Below the pieces are notes generated by a model that did no database searches, was not told where the DNA came from, and saw only the letters and a program-made list of their open reading frames with translations. A stretch of 26,100 nucleotides of DNA from Chara braunii (lineage: Eukaryota; Streptophyta; Charophyceae; Charales; Characeae). Each line of letters begins with the position of its first letter. The first letter of the stretch is position 1. Of this stretch, positions 16,848 through 26,100 are shown piece after piece. A program made the position numbers and the translations under genes. The stretch spans positions 389,935 to 416,034 of the forward strand of contig BFEA01000875.1 in assembly GCA_003427395.1 (NCBI GenBank), in the 5' to 3' direction.

Positions 16848-17279
16848 TCAGTAATCCCGTGCTCTTTCATTGACCCTCCTCCGATCCTCCTTGGAGAAGG
16901 TTTTGAGGGAGTTTCCTACCACAGTGGCTATCAAGGCGACATCTGTCCAGACTTCCGCTCTTCTAAATTTCTGAATTTTGTCGGGGCCTTCCGACGTGGC
17001 ATCGAGGAATCGGGCTTCCGTCGAAATCTTGTCAGTGCGACATAAGGGACAGAACCAAGGTCTATCACTACTCCGATACTGTATGCACGCACCATGAGCA
17101 CGTGCGACACATTTCCGACAGTCTACCCATTCAACATATCCCCTCCCTTTAGGATACATGTGGACGGAATAGACTCGAGAGATTGCCTCGCAGAAATAGC
17201 AAAATTTGTCAGGAAGGAAGGCGAAAGAAGAGGGTGGGGAAGAAAGAGAGGGAATCTGGACATTACCTCTGTCACCCAT
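16848..17279 (-). CDS. PHD-type zinc finger segment of pol, between RNase H and integrase
   Basis: 143 residues in the same frame as gag and integrase, ending at a TGA (16848-16850) two codons before the integrase segment. The cysteines and histidine follow the C4HC3 pattern exactly: C27-X2-C30, C54-X2-C57, H62-X2-C65, C77-X2-C80, with the conserved aromatic W75 two residues before C77 (PWFCPLC). This occupies 17040-17201. PHD fingers read histone H3 tails, so the domain may guide integration to chosen chromatin; that role is inference. No PHD finger is a standard part of Ty3/gypsy pol, whose usual chromatin reader is a C-terminal chromodomain, and none is seen here. The ATG at 17279 overlaps the RNase H stop (ATGGGTGA), but a frameshift is the simpler reading. 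A RING finger is less likely: the Cys/His order and W fit PHD. Confidence 0.75.
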   Translation of the reverse strand: MGDRGNVQIPSLSSPPSSFAFLPDKFCYFCEAISRVYSVHMYPKGRGYVEWVDCRKCVARAHGACIQYRSSDRPWFCPLCRTDKISTEARFLDATSEGPDKIQKFRRAEVWTDVALIATVVGNSLKTFSKEDRRRVNERARDY

Positions 17280-18003
17280 TGCCCTTCACTGGCTTCTTGC
17301 CACGTGGAATAACCACAACTCCTCCGTACTTTGGACCGTTATTGATGTCCGGGTCCTTCCACGGTGTGATTTCTTTCGCCTTGGGTACTTTACCGGGTCG
17401 GTGCAAACGTGTCAGTTCGTCGGCGTTGCCGTGTCTCTCCGTTTTTCGATGATAAATGTCAAATTCATACTCTTGCAACCGCACTGCCCATCGTCCAATC
17501 ATGCCCGTGTAGTTGGTTAGCTTTTTCAGAGCCAACAGAGGTTCATGGTTGGTGACGAGAAGAAACTTTTGACCGTACAAATACGGATGGAAGTGCTGGA
17601 TACTCCACACTACCGCATAGCATTCTCCTTGTGGCGCGGAATCATTTCGTCGCTCGTCTGGCACCGTCCGGGAAGCGTACTCAATGACATGCTCCTTCCC
17701 ATCGTTTCCCTTCTGTGCCAGAATGGCCAAGATAGCCTCCGGCTGCCAGTCGGTGATGAAAATAAACTGTCGAGAGGGGTCCGGTCGAATCAGAATCGGG
17801 GTCGTGACGAGAGCATCCTTCAGGGCCCCGAAGGCCTGGTCGCACTCGTCATCCCAATGAAGGGGCTGTTCTTTTCGCAGCAGGTTTGTCAGAGGCCTTG
17901 CTATAGCCGCGAACCCCTTGATGAACCGCCTGTAATACGAGGCCAGGCCCAAGAAGGCTCGAACCTGCGTCAGTGAGGTCGGAACCGGGGCCTCTTTGAC
18001 CAC
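17272..18003 (-). pseudogene. RT connection and RNase H domain of pol
   Basis: 243 codons, one frame away from RT and integrase. It starts with the RT thumb/connection region (FLGLASYYRRFIKGFAAIARPL) and continues into RNase H: D85 in FITDWQPEA, E127 in GECYAVV, D195 in GNADELTR. The third catalytic Asp, normally in TDH, is Asn (N152, codon 17548-17550), which would abolish activity. It ends KKPVKGNG, then TGA overlapping the PHD segment. RNase H removes the RNA template during cDNA synthesis. Frameshifted on both sides, so not a separate gene. Confidence 0.88.
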
Positions 18004-18461
18004 GCGACTTTTCGAGAGTCCGGCCGCAGGCCTCCTCGTGTCACCACATACCCCAAGAACGAGATTTCTAGGAGGAAAAACTCACTCTTTTCCAGCGCAA
18101 TCTTGAAACCTGCGTCTCTCAATGCACCCAACGTCCATTCGATGTGTTGCGCGTGTCCGTGAAACGTGTCTGAGTACACCAGAATGTCATCCATGTACAC
18201 AATGACGCAGAAGTTAATCATCCCCTGAGTCAATCGTGTCTTATTGACGAAATTCTGAAAAGTCACGTTCATCGCCCTCTGAAACGTGGCAGGCGCATTG
18301 CAGATTCCCATCGGGCACCGAACCCACTGCCACGTGCCTTCAAACAAAACGAAGGCGGTCTTTGGCCAATCTTCTTCCTTCACCAAGATATGATGAAGCC
18401 CATGCCGAATGTCGAACTTGCTGAAGTAGTTAGCACACCCAATCGCATCAAGGGGATACAC
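17970..18461 (-). pseudogene. Reverse transcriptase core of pol
   Basis: Contains FSKFDI with the first catalytic Asp (residue 17), PMGICNAPATFQR (50-62), and the YMDD active site (89-92, followed by ILVYS), then FLGYVV. These are Ty3/gypsy RT motifs in order. It is in the same frame as gag and integrase. The end runs into another frame (overlap 17970-18003), marking an indel. The RT N-terminal part is at 18462-18792. Confidence 0.92.
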
Positions 18462-18792
18462 ATCTTTAATCGGGATATCATTTAGCTTTCGATAATTGAT
18501 GCATATGCGGATGACCTGTTCTTTTTAGGAACCAATACAACTGGGAACGACCAGGGACCGGTGGCAGGCTCAATCCATCCGTTTACCTCAGATTCCCTAT
18601 TCGCTGCAAGGCCGTCTTGCGCTCTATCAACGAGTATNGGNACGGCTTGCAGTGGATCGGGGAATAATTCCCGGTCTGAATCTCATGCTGAACGACCACA
18701 GATAACCCAATATCTGCATCGGACACGCTAATCGCCCCTTGATATTCTATTAAAATATCAGCGATCAGCCGATGGATCTCATCAGGTACATA
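18462..18792 (-). pseudogene. Degenerate RT N-terminal region with Ns
   Basis: The minus strand still shows the RT start (WIEPATGPWSFPVVLVPKKN) and the NYRKLND-type motif, but in two frames, so there is an indel near 18520-18530. Ns at 18638 and 18641 add doubt. No single ORF spans it. Confidence 0.75.
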
Positions 18793-19299
18793 TTAGGGCA
18801 CATGCAATTCATACATTTGATCCAAAATCCGAACGTTAACCTTCTTCGTGTGTATACGCCGAGTAGTGTCAGGCGGTGCAGATATAAAAGAGTGATCCGA
18901 TCTCCAAGAAAACACAGTGGCCACCATCTGTGCTTCCTCCTCCCTAATCGCTGTATGACCTTCGGGGGTTATCCCGTCGCAGATGTCTCGCCGGGGCACG
19001 CTTTTGGGCGAGATTTTGATCTTGAGTTCCTCGGATCTTGCCTCGATGCGCTGAGGGGGTTCCAAAGAACCTGCTTCGGCTCCCAAACGCAACAACTGAA
19101 CCTCTTTTGTGGGCTGAAGCAGAGATCGAGGTAAGCCAGTGAGATCACAAAAGGAACGTTTGTCACTATACCGAAGGAGGAGGGGAGATACGCCTTCGTA
19201 CAGGGTCCGAGGGGGTTCCAAGGAATCAACCAGCCTCGAAATATGTACGAGGGGTTCTCCCATAATCATCATATGAGCATTCCGTGCAGTTAGATGCAT
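18793..19299 (-). pseudogene. Spacer between protease and RT
   Basis: 168 codons, one frame off the protease. Begins MHLTARNAHMM at 19299, overlapping the protease stop by 10 bases. It contains two copies of a SLEPP peptide (from GGTTCCAA-type DNA repeats at about 19054 and 19210). No catalytic motifs. Probably the protease-RT linker of the original polyprotein. Confidence 0.6.
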
Positions 19300-20522
19300 C
19301 GTACGCGCAGCGGGTAGTGAGTCCGCTGTCGTACTAACCGTGTAACGACTGGATCGTCATCGTCGTCGCTCCCCGCGCCGTTCGATGATTGGCCTCCGTC
19401 CACAGGTGCGCTCCAGGAGACCATGCGGAGCGCTCCCATTGTTTCCGGAGACATTCGGGGTACTACCTTAACCGACGTTTGAAGAGTTAGTCTCATGGGT
19501 ATTACATATGGCTTTCCCCCGGTATTCCGGAGAATGACGGATCGACGTTCGAAGTCTAAATAAGCACGCAGCGCCACCAATGCAGGAAGCCCGAAAAGAA
19601 CGTCATACGTATTCACATCCAGCACCACAACATCTCCTAAAGCATGCACTTTTCCCAATCGAAACACGACATTCGTCATTCGCCCTACTGTCTTGATCTT
19701 CTCCTCGTCAGCCGATACGAGCTGGTCCTTCTCGGTCAGCATAATCAAATCATTCTTCCTACCCGCCCTCTCGACTACTCGGAGTGATATCGCTAGGACA
19801 GCCGCACCTGAATCTATGATCGCACTATACGGCACTCCCCAGACTTCAATATCACATTCGGCTGACTTCCACAAAATCGGCTTGATCCGAAGAAAGTGGT
19901 CATCTTTCTGTATCAATCCGACTCGGATGGCGTCAGCGGCGACGTCCGCCTTTTCCTCCGAAGTCGGCGCCTTCGCCTTCTGATCTTTTGCGCGTGCAAG
20001 GGCAAATCGCTTCCGGTTCGCTTTGCAATGCCGCATCATACGTTCGTTCGCCTGTTCCGAAATGAAGAGTAGGTGGCCGATTGGGAGAGGGATTCGATGA
20101 TCCAGTGCTCGGGTAACCTCGAGGACATCGATTTCCATTGTAACAAAGGTAGGGCCTCCTGTCTCCATTTCGCTCGACGAAGGCCGCCATTCGGCGACAT
20201 CTCTGGACTCGAGTTCCGGTCGAATCGCCCCAATCATTCCCAGCCCCGTGTATCCTAGTGATACATACTGCTCCAGCGGGATAAGCTCGGCTGCTTCCTC
20301 GCTGGAAATCATCATTCCATTACTTCCCCCCTGATCATCCATCACGGCTCCTACACGTCCTGGGTCATTAGCTATGGGAGCTGCAGCTGCAGGCGCGACC
20401 CCGGTTCGAGGCTGCATGGCACGATGGGGGCAATCTCGGGCCAAGTGTCCCGGTTGATGACATGTAAAACAAGCATTTGCCGCTGTCCCGGCTGGCCCCG
20501 CTGCAACTTGTGCAGCAGCCAT
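19290..20522 (-). pseudogene. Gag zinc knuckle and aspartic protease
   Basis: 410 codons in the gag frame after an in-frame TAG (20529-20531). The CCHC knuckle is C18-X2-C21-X4-H26-X4-C31 (CFTCHQPGHLARDC). A linker follows, then a retropepsin-like protease with DSGA at 237-240 (SAIIDSGAAVLAISL) and a C-terminal strand NTYDVLFGLPALVAL. The knuckle binds element RNA and the protease cuts the polyprotein. Ends at TAA 19290-19292. Confidence 0.9.
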
Positions 20523-20528
20523 GCCTCC

Positions 20529-21476
20529 CTACATTGGTGCTCGCACCGCAATGGGTCGCATATTCCGCATCATAGCTTCTAATCGGGCAATGTGCTCTCG
20601 CTGTTCCTTCTTGCTTTCTTGGATTAGACTAACCAATGTTTTAGTTAGCTCCAAGATAGCAGTAGACTCATTCGCTCTTGCGGGTGACTCGATGGTGGGT
20701 GGCGGTGGAGGTGGCTGAGTTACGGTTGGGGACGCCATTACCAGGATCTGCCTGTTTACAGTCGCTCCACATGGTGCGGTCCTCGATGTCACCTGTTCTA
20801 CATACGTAACGGGTCCGGCTACGAATCCCATATTTTCAAATTTGTTTTGCAGTGCGGCCAGTTCCGCCCTTGCTTTCACAAGTTCTGACAAGTCTCCTTC
20901 TCTACCATAATCCTCAATTTCTAAGAAGTTAGCTGCGAACTTCCGCTCTATTTCTTCGGCAGCGTCCATAATTTGTTGCAGCGTGTGGTTAATGGGAGAA
21001 AAGTTTTTATGTAGCTTCCCCCGAATCGTTCTGTTACGTAGTCCATCAATGAACAGGTCCCGGCCTACCTGCTCGCCCCGCTCCGTCCTTACAAACATTC
21101 GATGAAATCTGTTCCAATACTCGGTAATGGATTCGAGTGGTTTCTAGACTCGATCCTTGATCATATAGAGTGCTTGTTCGGGGTGAACATAATCGAAGTG
21201 GTTTATGAAATCCCGCTCGAATGTGGGAAGATCCACCCATACATAAGTGTTATACCAATGATGGGCGTCCCCCCCCATCAGCGCGGGGATATTAATCTGA
21301 GCTTCATCGTTCGTATACCGCTGAGCTTGGAGTGTGGCCAACCATGCTCCGGCGAGATGGTGTGCTGGGTCAAATAAATAAAGATCTGGTGGAGCCGCTG
21401 GGGCTCGCGCAGGCGAGTTGGGCGGTTGATTGGGGATGACCGCCGCAGCGGCTGCTGCAGCAGCGGCCACAGCCAT
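20529..21476 (-). pseudogene. Gag, interrupted by a TAG
   Basis: Starts at ATG 21476 with an Ala/Pro-rich leader (residues 1-30). The retrotransposon gag domain follows (DPAHHLAGAWLATLQAQ, HHWYNTYVWVDLPTFERDFINHF). TAG at 21144-21146 breaks it; the same frame continues (open again to 20529) through LFIDGLR, a coiled-coil-like region (about 20840-20990), a Pro run and a second helix (LTKTLVSLIQESKKEQREHI). A second TAG (20529-20531) separates it from the zinc knuckle. It forms the particle shell in intact elements. Confidence 0.88.
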
Positions 21477-21628
21477 GGCGCCTGCTCGCCTTGTGGCGGA
21501 TGTTCGGCTTCGTGTATCTACAGGACTACGTCGGCATGTGTTACCAGCTGAAGGGCGCCTATGTGGAGCCAGATCGCCTCGCCTTAGCCAGTATTGAGTC
21601 TACAGACCCTATCGCTTAGCCACGTGTC
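21477..21628 (-). other. 5' leader between PBS and gag start
   Basis: About 150 bases of untranslated leader on the minus strand, GC-rich, no uninterrupted frame of note. Likely packaging region; no structure assigned. Confidence 0.5.
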
Positions 21629-21642
21629 GGGCTCCGATACCA
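21629..21642 (-). other. Primer binding site (Met initiator tRNA type)
   Basis: The minus strand reads TGGTATCGGAGCCC directly after the 5' LTR. Plant LTR elements primed by initiator tRNA-Met have TGGTATCAGAGC; here 11 of the first 12 positions agree. It defines the 5' end of the internal region and the element's orientation. Confidence 0.8.
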
Positions 21643-23953
21643 ACCTCACGCCCGACGCGACTTCCTGATCGGAGTGGAGTGTGGGCCTGGAAGTGCGACA
21701 AAGGGGTGTGCCAAGGATTTTTGGAAAGTGGGGGTGGAGTCCCAGGTCGGAACTGAGATCTCCGGTGGCAAGGTTCAGGGGCCTAGATGCAATAGAGCAC
21801 TGGGAAAATTTACGGGCGCGGGCTTTCACGCTGGTTGTGCGGGGCCGTCCGATCCTGGCGTGATCGCCAGTTCTGGGGAGCCTGTCGAGGCGGTCCTTGG
21901 GGCCCACGCCTTCGGGGTCCNCCACGTGGCGTGNGTTGGTGGNAACTATGCCTAGGTGCCGAGGCTCCGNGGGTTCGGGTATGGGCANGTCGCCTGCANC
22001 TTNTGCGCGGGGTGGAGGGCCAATAAGGCGCTATGNAATTCCACNGTACTACTNTAAGCTGATGANAGGGGAGGAGGAGGTGGTATGGCNGNNAATNAGT
22101 GGCGATAAGGACGAAGCCGGGGGTTATGAAATACTGCGTGTTGTACGTGTTTGGGTAGTNGGGTATCCGTGGGTCGCTTCNTANGGCGAGATGGAATTCC
22201 CTAGCGCAGAATNTATCGTTTTCCGTGAGGCAGGGGAACACCGGGTTTCTCAAATTTCCCCGTAATCGGAGTTGCTCTTCTTCCCANATTTCCCGGTANC
22301 NGAAATANGACTCGTNATCCTCGGAATTCCAAGNTACGTNGGAACTCCGCGAGCTCGTCATTCTTTCATCACTCACGCCTTGGGGGATAAGTTAATCGGG
22401 GAGATCACCGCTCGTAAGTGNGTAAGAGAGATGCGAACAAGTCGCACTTACGCGCANTTACGCGTGATGGGTAANCCGATCNCGGTCNANGTCGACTCCT
22501 ACTTCAGTGAGGGGCTGACTACGGGCNTTAGCCAAGATGNGATTTGCGCTCCAGACTACCCNTAAGATTCGACAAGCCAACACACTCTACTGATCACGCC
22601 ANCATGCAATCCCCATTCTCATTCATCATGTACGAGGGTTCGAAGGGAGACGATCAAAAACGAAAATGCGAAGGTGCGCGAACCATCCATACATCATTTG
22701 CAAAAGAGGATTCCGGAGAAGGAACAAAAAAGGAGAAAACAGCGATACAAAAAAGAATCAAATCGAACAACAGGACGAGTATATGGCCGCAAAGACAAGG
22801 GCGAGTTGCCTGTAATCGACACCAAAATTTATATACACAGATAAAAAAAAGGACCGAAAAGAAAAGCGCAAATCTTCACCCTGAACTCTCTCCGATGCCG
22901 ACAGTCCGTCGTCGCGCACCAACACCTGAAGCNGTCACCCCGCTTAGTCCTCNTGCGCCCGTCAGGTNNGCTCCNCGCCCACAGTCNGTCGNGGCCCGCG
23001 TCAACNCCGCGCATTCGGCACCANCTNGTCGGGTCGCCCGACTCCCACTTCACTCACCTCTTACTTCGCTCGTGTGCNGACCCTCTCGATCGCGCAACCC
23101 CGAGCTTCCAGCAATTGTTAAGAGANCAANNTAATCGCGCAGCCNGAATTTATAGCGTGCATGCGTGCGCGAAGAACACGNAATTACAAGGACGTAGATA
23201 GATGGGGGAAAGGGAGTGCTNACGTTTGCATGGTCGGGCCGCGGCGTGGGGGACGTANCNAACTCCACGCATCGATCCGAANANGCAAANGCGGCTACCC
23301 AGNTAGGGAGGGGAGAGAGGAAGAAACGAGGCGGGAAGAATAAGGAGCAAGAAACAGAAAGATACAGTTACAAAAGTGTGCGCCCAAAATTACAGTTGCA
23401 AAAGGATTAAGGCGCCAATCAATCAAGGTCCTGGCGCAGAAGCAAGAAAGAGCGCGCAAACACGCAAAGCAACGCCCCAGAAAAACAGAAATTCCAAAAT
23501 TCCAAAATTCCTAGCTAGCCTGCCGATATTATGAAAAGGTCCGAAAAGAAAATCAAAATTTCGAAGGCCGTATGGCTCCGACCAAGATTCGAAAAAAAAA
23601 TTCAAAAAGGAAATTCAAAAAGAGATTCCGAAATTCCCGCGCGATGTCTACGCGCCCAAAAGTCCGACAAAACAAAATTAAAAGAAGGGAAACGAAAGAA
23701 AAGAAGCGACGTCAACGTTTATTAATCGCGCACTCGGCGCGCACTCCGCATCCATCCGACCAAGTTTCACCCCCTTTTACCCGTGCATTCCCGAATTGTC
23801 CCCAACTGTCATCAGGGGCTCCTTCGAGGAAGAAGAAACAACGAAGAAAGCAAGGACACACATGCAATTTTCCATCAACCCGTCCAATCGACGTGGGACC
23901 CCGCTTAGTACTTCGCGCAGAAAGTCGCGCATTACAGAAGCTAGTATGTCACA
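21643..23953 (-). repeat. Right LTR (5' LTR of the element)
   Basis: Partner of 10970-13417, without adapter or the 108 bp duplication, plus a small extra GA-rich segment near 23815-23850. On the minus strand it starts TGTGACATACTAG and ends GCGTGAGGT, directly joined to TGGTATC of the PBS. The GCGTCACA terminus seen in the other LTR is missing. Ns occur both in the block shared with the left LTR (21921-22562) and in 22602-23303, where the left LTR is clean. Confidence 0.9.
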
Positions 23954-24157
23954 TCCAACTTCTCTGAATTGACACCAACAGTGACAGTCATGAGTTCGCG
24001 GGCCTTTTTTTGGCTGGCGCCGCCAGCCATTTCAGTCCGGTACCCAACCGCGAATATATGCGGCCATAAAAATGGCACTTTGTTTTTCAAGCAGGGAAAG
24101 GTAGTGGTGGTTTAAGAAACAAAGGAGTAACTACGCGGGGGAGTCACACAAACGAGT
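23954..24157 (+). mobile_element. Right flank with solo TTAA-family end
   Basis: GTAGTGGTGGT (24101-24111) followed by TTAA (24112-24115) is the same right end as at 9214-9228. A hairpin GGCTGGCGCCGCCAGCC lies at about 24012-24028. The left end is not present between here and the LTR, so it may have been cut by the retroelement insertion. Confidence 0.5.
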
Positions 24158-24290
24158 TATAATTGCACTAGTATGGCCCTATGGGGCAAGATACAGTTTG
24201 CAATTGCGCTTCCGGGACCCTACTACCTGGCCAGAAAGCTGGGTCGTATACATTGCTCGGAACTGTATCTTGGCCCATAGTGCAATTATA
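24158..24290. mobile_element. 133 bp imperfect foldback element
   Basis: Right arm AACTGTATCTTGGCCCATAG and TGCAATTATA (24261-24290) matches the left arm 24158-24198 in inverted orientation. The left arm carries about 11 extra bases. It is distinct from the 105 bp family. Ends TATAATTGCAC. Confidence 0.65.
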
Positions 24291-24391
24291 GATCATTTTT
24301 GTTGACTCCCGGGTAGTTTCTTCGCAAACAAAAAGAGAGAGTGAAGACATAATCTATTGATGGGCCATTGGGCCATGTATGGCGCAGACTA

Positions 24392-24496
24392 CCGTCTTCA
24401 CCCGAATAGAACGCCCGGTCATTATGGCTGTATTTGGCACAACTTTCAGCCCAGATACGGCGATAATTACCGGGCGCTCTATTCGGGTGAAGACGG
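24392..24496. mobile_element. 105 bp foldback MITE, copy A (TA-flanked)
   Basis: Ends CCGTCTTCACCCGAATAG and CTATTCGGGTGAAGACGG, flanked by TA at 24390-24391 and 24497-24498. Arms extend through AACGCCCGGTCATTAT-type sequence. Length identical to copies B and D. Best-preserved copy. Confidence 0.8.
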
Positions 24497-24498
24497 TA

Positions 24499-24939
24499 AT
24501 CGGAACAAAAGTTTTAAACCTGCAGTTGCACTTTTCCTAGACATGCAAAAGAAACTTGGGCCTGTGCGTCTGAGCCCAGTTTACAAGCGGTTCAGCTGAG
24601 TTACCAAATGCACTGAATTGTTTGCCATGTTGGATCATAAAAACTAGAAAGAAACACACGTAACATATTTGCAAGCACAACAATCTTAGGTGTTATAGAA
24701 AAGAAAACTGTGACAAAAGTAGGAGAAGGAGAACCCTCGTATACATCAGGCAGCACTGCAAATCAAGCAGTACCTTCTTACGTGGCCACAGCAGTCTAGA
24801 TTCACTATTAATTAATGGTAGAAGTTTAGAACACTGTGACAGCCTGGCAGGGAGTCCAGCGGGGAGACCCATCCGCACGAAGCTGAACCTCCCAAAGATA
24901 AAAAAAAGGACTGACACTGATAACAATTTCCATCATTGT
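24499..24939. other. Non-coding stretch
   Basis: AT-rich, no gene or repeat supported. Confidence 0.45.
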
Positions 24940-25051
24940 GCTCTTTTCCTGCTGCATCCACAGGGAAAGCACAACAACTTAAACAAAGACAGAATGACGA
25001 ATTTTCATCACCCTGCTCTTTTCTTGCTGCATCCACGGGGAAAGCACAACA
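24940..25051 (+). repeat. Two-copy tandem duplication, period 75
   Basis: GCTCTTTTCCTGCTGCATCC and ACAGGGAAAGCACAACAA at 24940-24976 recur at 25015-25051 with two substitutions. Coding-like peptides on both strands here simply reflect the repeat. Confidence 0.75.
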
Positions 25052-26056
25052 AAGAGAGAATGCCCGGGAGACAGACAATCATCATAATACGTGGAGCTTT
25101 ACGCTTGCAATTTTGCAGACACTCAATAATTGTCCCCTTTTCCATAACCTGCATAAGAGAAGACTTAGTTCCAGCACAAAGAAAAAAGCAAAACAAAAAG
25201 CAAGCCTCAACGATTACGTGCCCCCTCGCGCATCAGGCCAGCTCTTCAGTTGTGTTTTTTGTTTTTGTTTTGGGAACTCTTCAGTTGTTGAGAACTGTAT
25301 TGGAAGGGAAAAAAGAAAAAGAGAAAAAAAAGAGAGAGAAATGCAGACGTCTTAGTGGGTGGCACTGGGTGCCACTGGGTGGTACAGACATCATAATGAT
25401 GCATCCAGTTCGACGTTCGTGCTCTAGAACTTTCTGCGTTTCCACTCTTACCAGCAGCGCAATAAGGAAAAAGAGATGCTGCCCTTTGGGACCGCCGTGG
25501 GCTGCTTCTGGTTCGATGTCAGAGAGTCTGCAGGAGTTCGTTCTCTGGGAGTCTCTGCCATTCCGCGACATTGCTGATCTGTGATGTGGGCAGGTGGTGG
25601 GGATGAAGTTATTTAAAATTTTGAAGTCACATACACAGCAAGCATTGACGGGAATAGTTAAGCCAGCAGTCTGTTTTGAATCCGTTTGCCCCCTTGAAAA
25701 TCAAATATTACGCGCCTTGGAAGCCAAGTGGGATTGGGCCACCGTTGATAAATTTCATCTGCAGCCCGTTTTCCCTTTCGGGACTTTTTTTTCTGCCAGC
25801 GGCTACGAAGCCCCCCGGGAGGCAGCCATGCGCGGCCAAGGCTGCGACCGTGACCCTGTGGCCATGGCCACGCGGCCACACAACTTTGTGGCCGCGTGGC
25901 GGCCAGTTGGGGGGGAGGGGTTGGGAGGGGTGGAGGCTGAGTGGGGTTGAGCAACCCCAATCCCACCCCCTCGCAGAAAAAAAAAAACAAGAAAAAAACA
26001 ATTTGGGGGGGGTTGGGGATGAATAACAATTAAAAAATAAAATACAATATAATATA
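25052..26056. other. Non-coding stretch to the window edge
   Basis: ORFs on both strands are low complexity or antisense images. GGTGGCACTGGGTGCCACTG (about 25359-25378) is a small repeat. GC-rich GGCCACGCGGCC palindromes lie at about 25855-25905. No supported gene. Confidence 0.4.
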
Positions 26057-26080
26057 TTGATTGATTGATTGATTGATTGA
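26057..26080 (+). repeat. (TTGA)6 microsatellite
   Basis: Six tandem TTGA units; the window ends in a C run. Confidence 0.9.
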
Positions 26081-26100
26081 CTCCCCACGCTCCCCCCCCC

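Larger units (their letters stand above)
10970..23953 (-). mobile_element. Ty3/gypsy LTR retrotransposon with PHD finger and third ORF (decayed)
   Basis: Both ends carry LTRs of about 2.3 kb. The outer termini are TGTGACG (10970, plus strand) and GTCACA (ending 23953). Flanking pentamers TCCCA (10965-10969) and TCCAA (23954-23958) are a 4-of-5 candidate target duplication. Reading on the minus strand the order is LTR, PBS, gag, CCHC, protease, RT, RNase H, PHD finger, integrase, ORF3, LTR. RT before integrase defines Ty3/gypsy. Gag, protease, RT core, PHD and integrase are in one frame with several stops. The spacer before RT and the RNase H segment are in another frame, so at least four indels are implied. 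The element cannot be autonomous as assembled, and the left LTR contains an adapter artefact. Confidence 0.92.

Noticed and set aside
22602-23303. Ns in the right LTR as possible polymorphism signal
   Set aside because: Cannot be told from base-calling ambiguity in a collapsed repeat; covered by the assembly warning.
24936-25584. 139- and 196-codon plus-strand ORFs
   Set aside because: Contain the 75 bp tandem duplication and A-rich low complexity; no domain.

Overview
This window looks like eukaryotic nuclear DNA from a repeat-rich, draft-quality, mate-pair-assisted short-read assembly. The best guess is a green-lineage organism, possibly a charophyte alga: there is a GC3-rich acetate-transporter gene of a family found in green algae and fungi, a Ty3/gypsy element primed by a Met-initiator-like tRNA site, and many A/T homopolymers, microsatellites and small MITEs. 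No operons, CRISPR or bacterial signals were seen. The organism is inferred, not proven.

Layout. 31-738 (+) is an intact single-exon GPR1/FUN34/SatP (AceTr) acetate-transporter-like gene. From 739 to 10969 the sequence is mostly non-coding and full of small repeats: foldback MITEs of about 105 bp flanked by TA, a second family with ACCACCAGTAC ends flanked by TTAA, a 290 bp long-armed foldback, poly(A) tracts with flanking duplications, a SINE-like fragment and tandem duplications. Three stretches look like single exons: a thioredoxin-like CxxC exon at 2146 (+), a terminal exon ending at 8644 (+), and an acidic, strongly GC3-biased terminal exon ending at 9728 (-). The last two are convergent.

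10970-23953 is one LTR retrotransposon on the minus strand: two LTRs of about 2.3 kb, a PBS at 21629-21642, then (reading leftwards) gag, CCHC knuckle, aspartic protease, RT, RNase H, a PHD-type zinc finger, integrase with its C-terminal module, and a long third ORF that starts at an ATGA overlap with the pol stop. Gag, protease, RT core, PHD finger and integrase share one reading frame interrupted by stops. Two segments are one frame off, so the element is decayed. The captured PHD finger and the third ORF are the most unusual biology here.

23954-26100 holds the end of another TTAA-family element, two more foldbacks and a 75 bp tandem duplication, with no convincing gene.

Assembly warning. 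Two exact Nextera mate-pair junction adapters (Tn5 mosaic-end palindromes) are embedded at 4351-4388 and 11922-11959. About 0.9 kb of both LTRs is identical down to the positions of the Ns, while the rest of the LTR pair differs. Synteny across these points, LTR-based age and the local 108 bp duplication in the left LTR should not be taken at face value.
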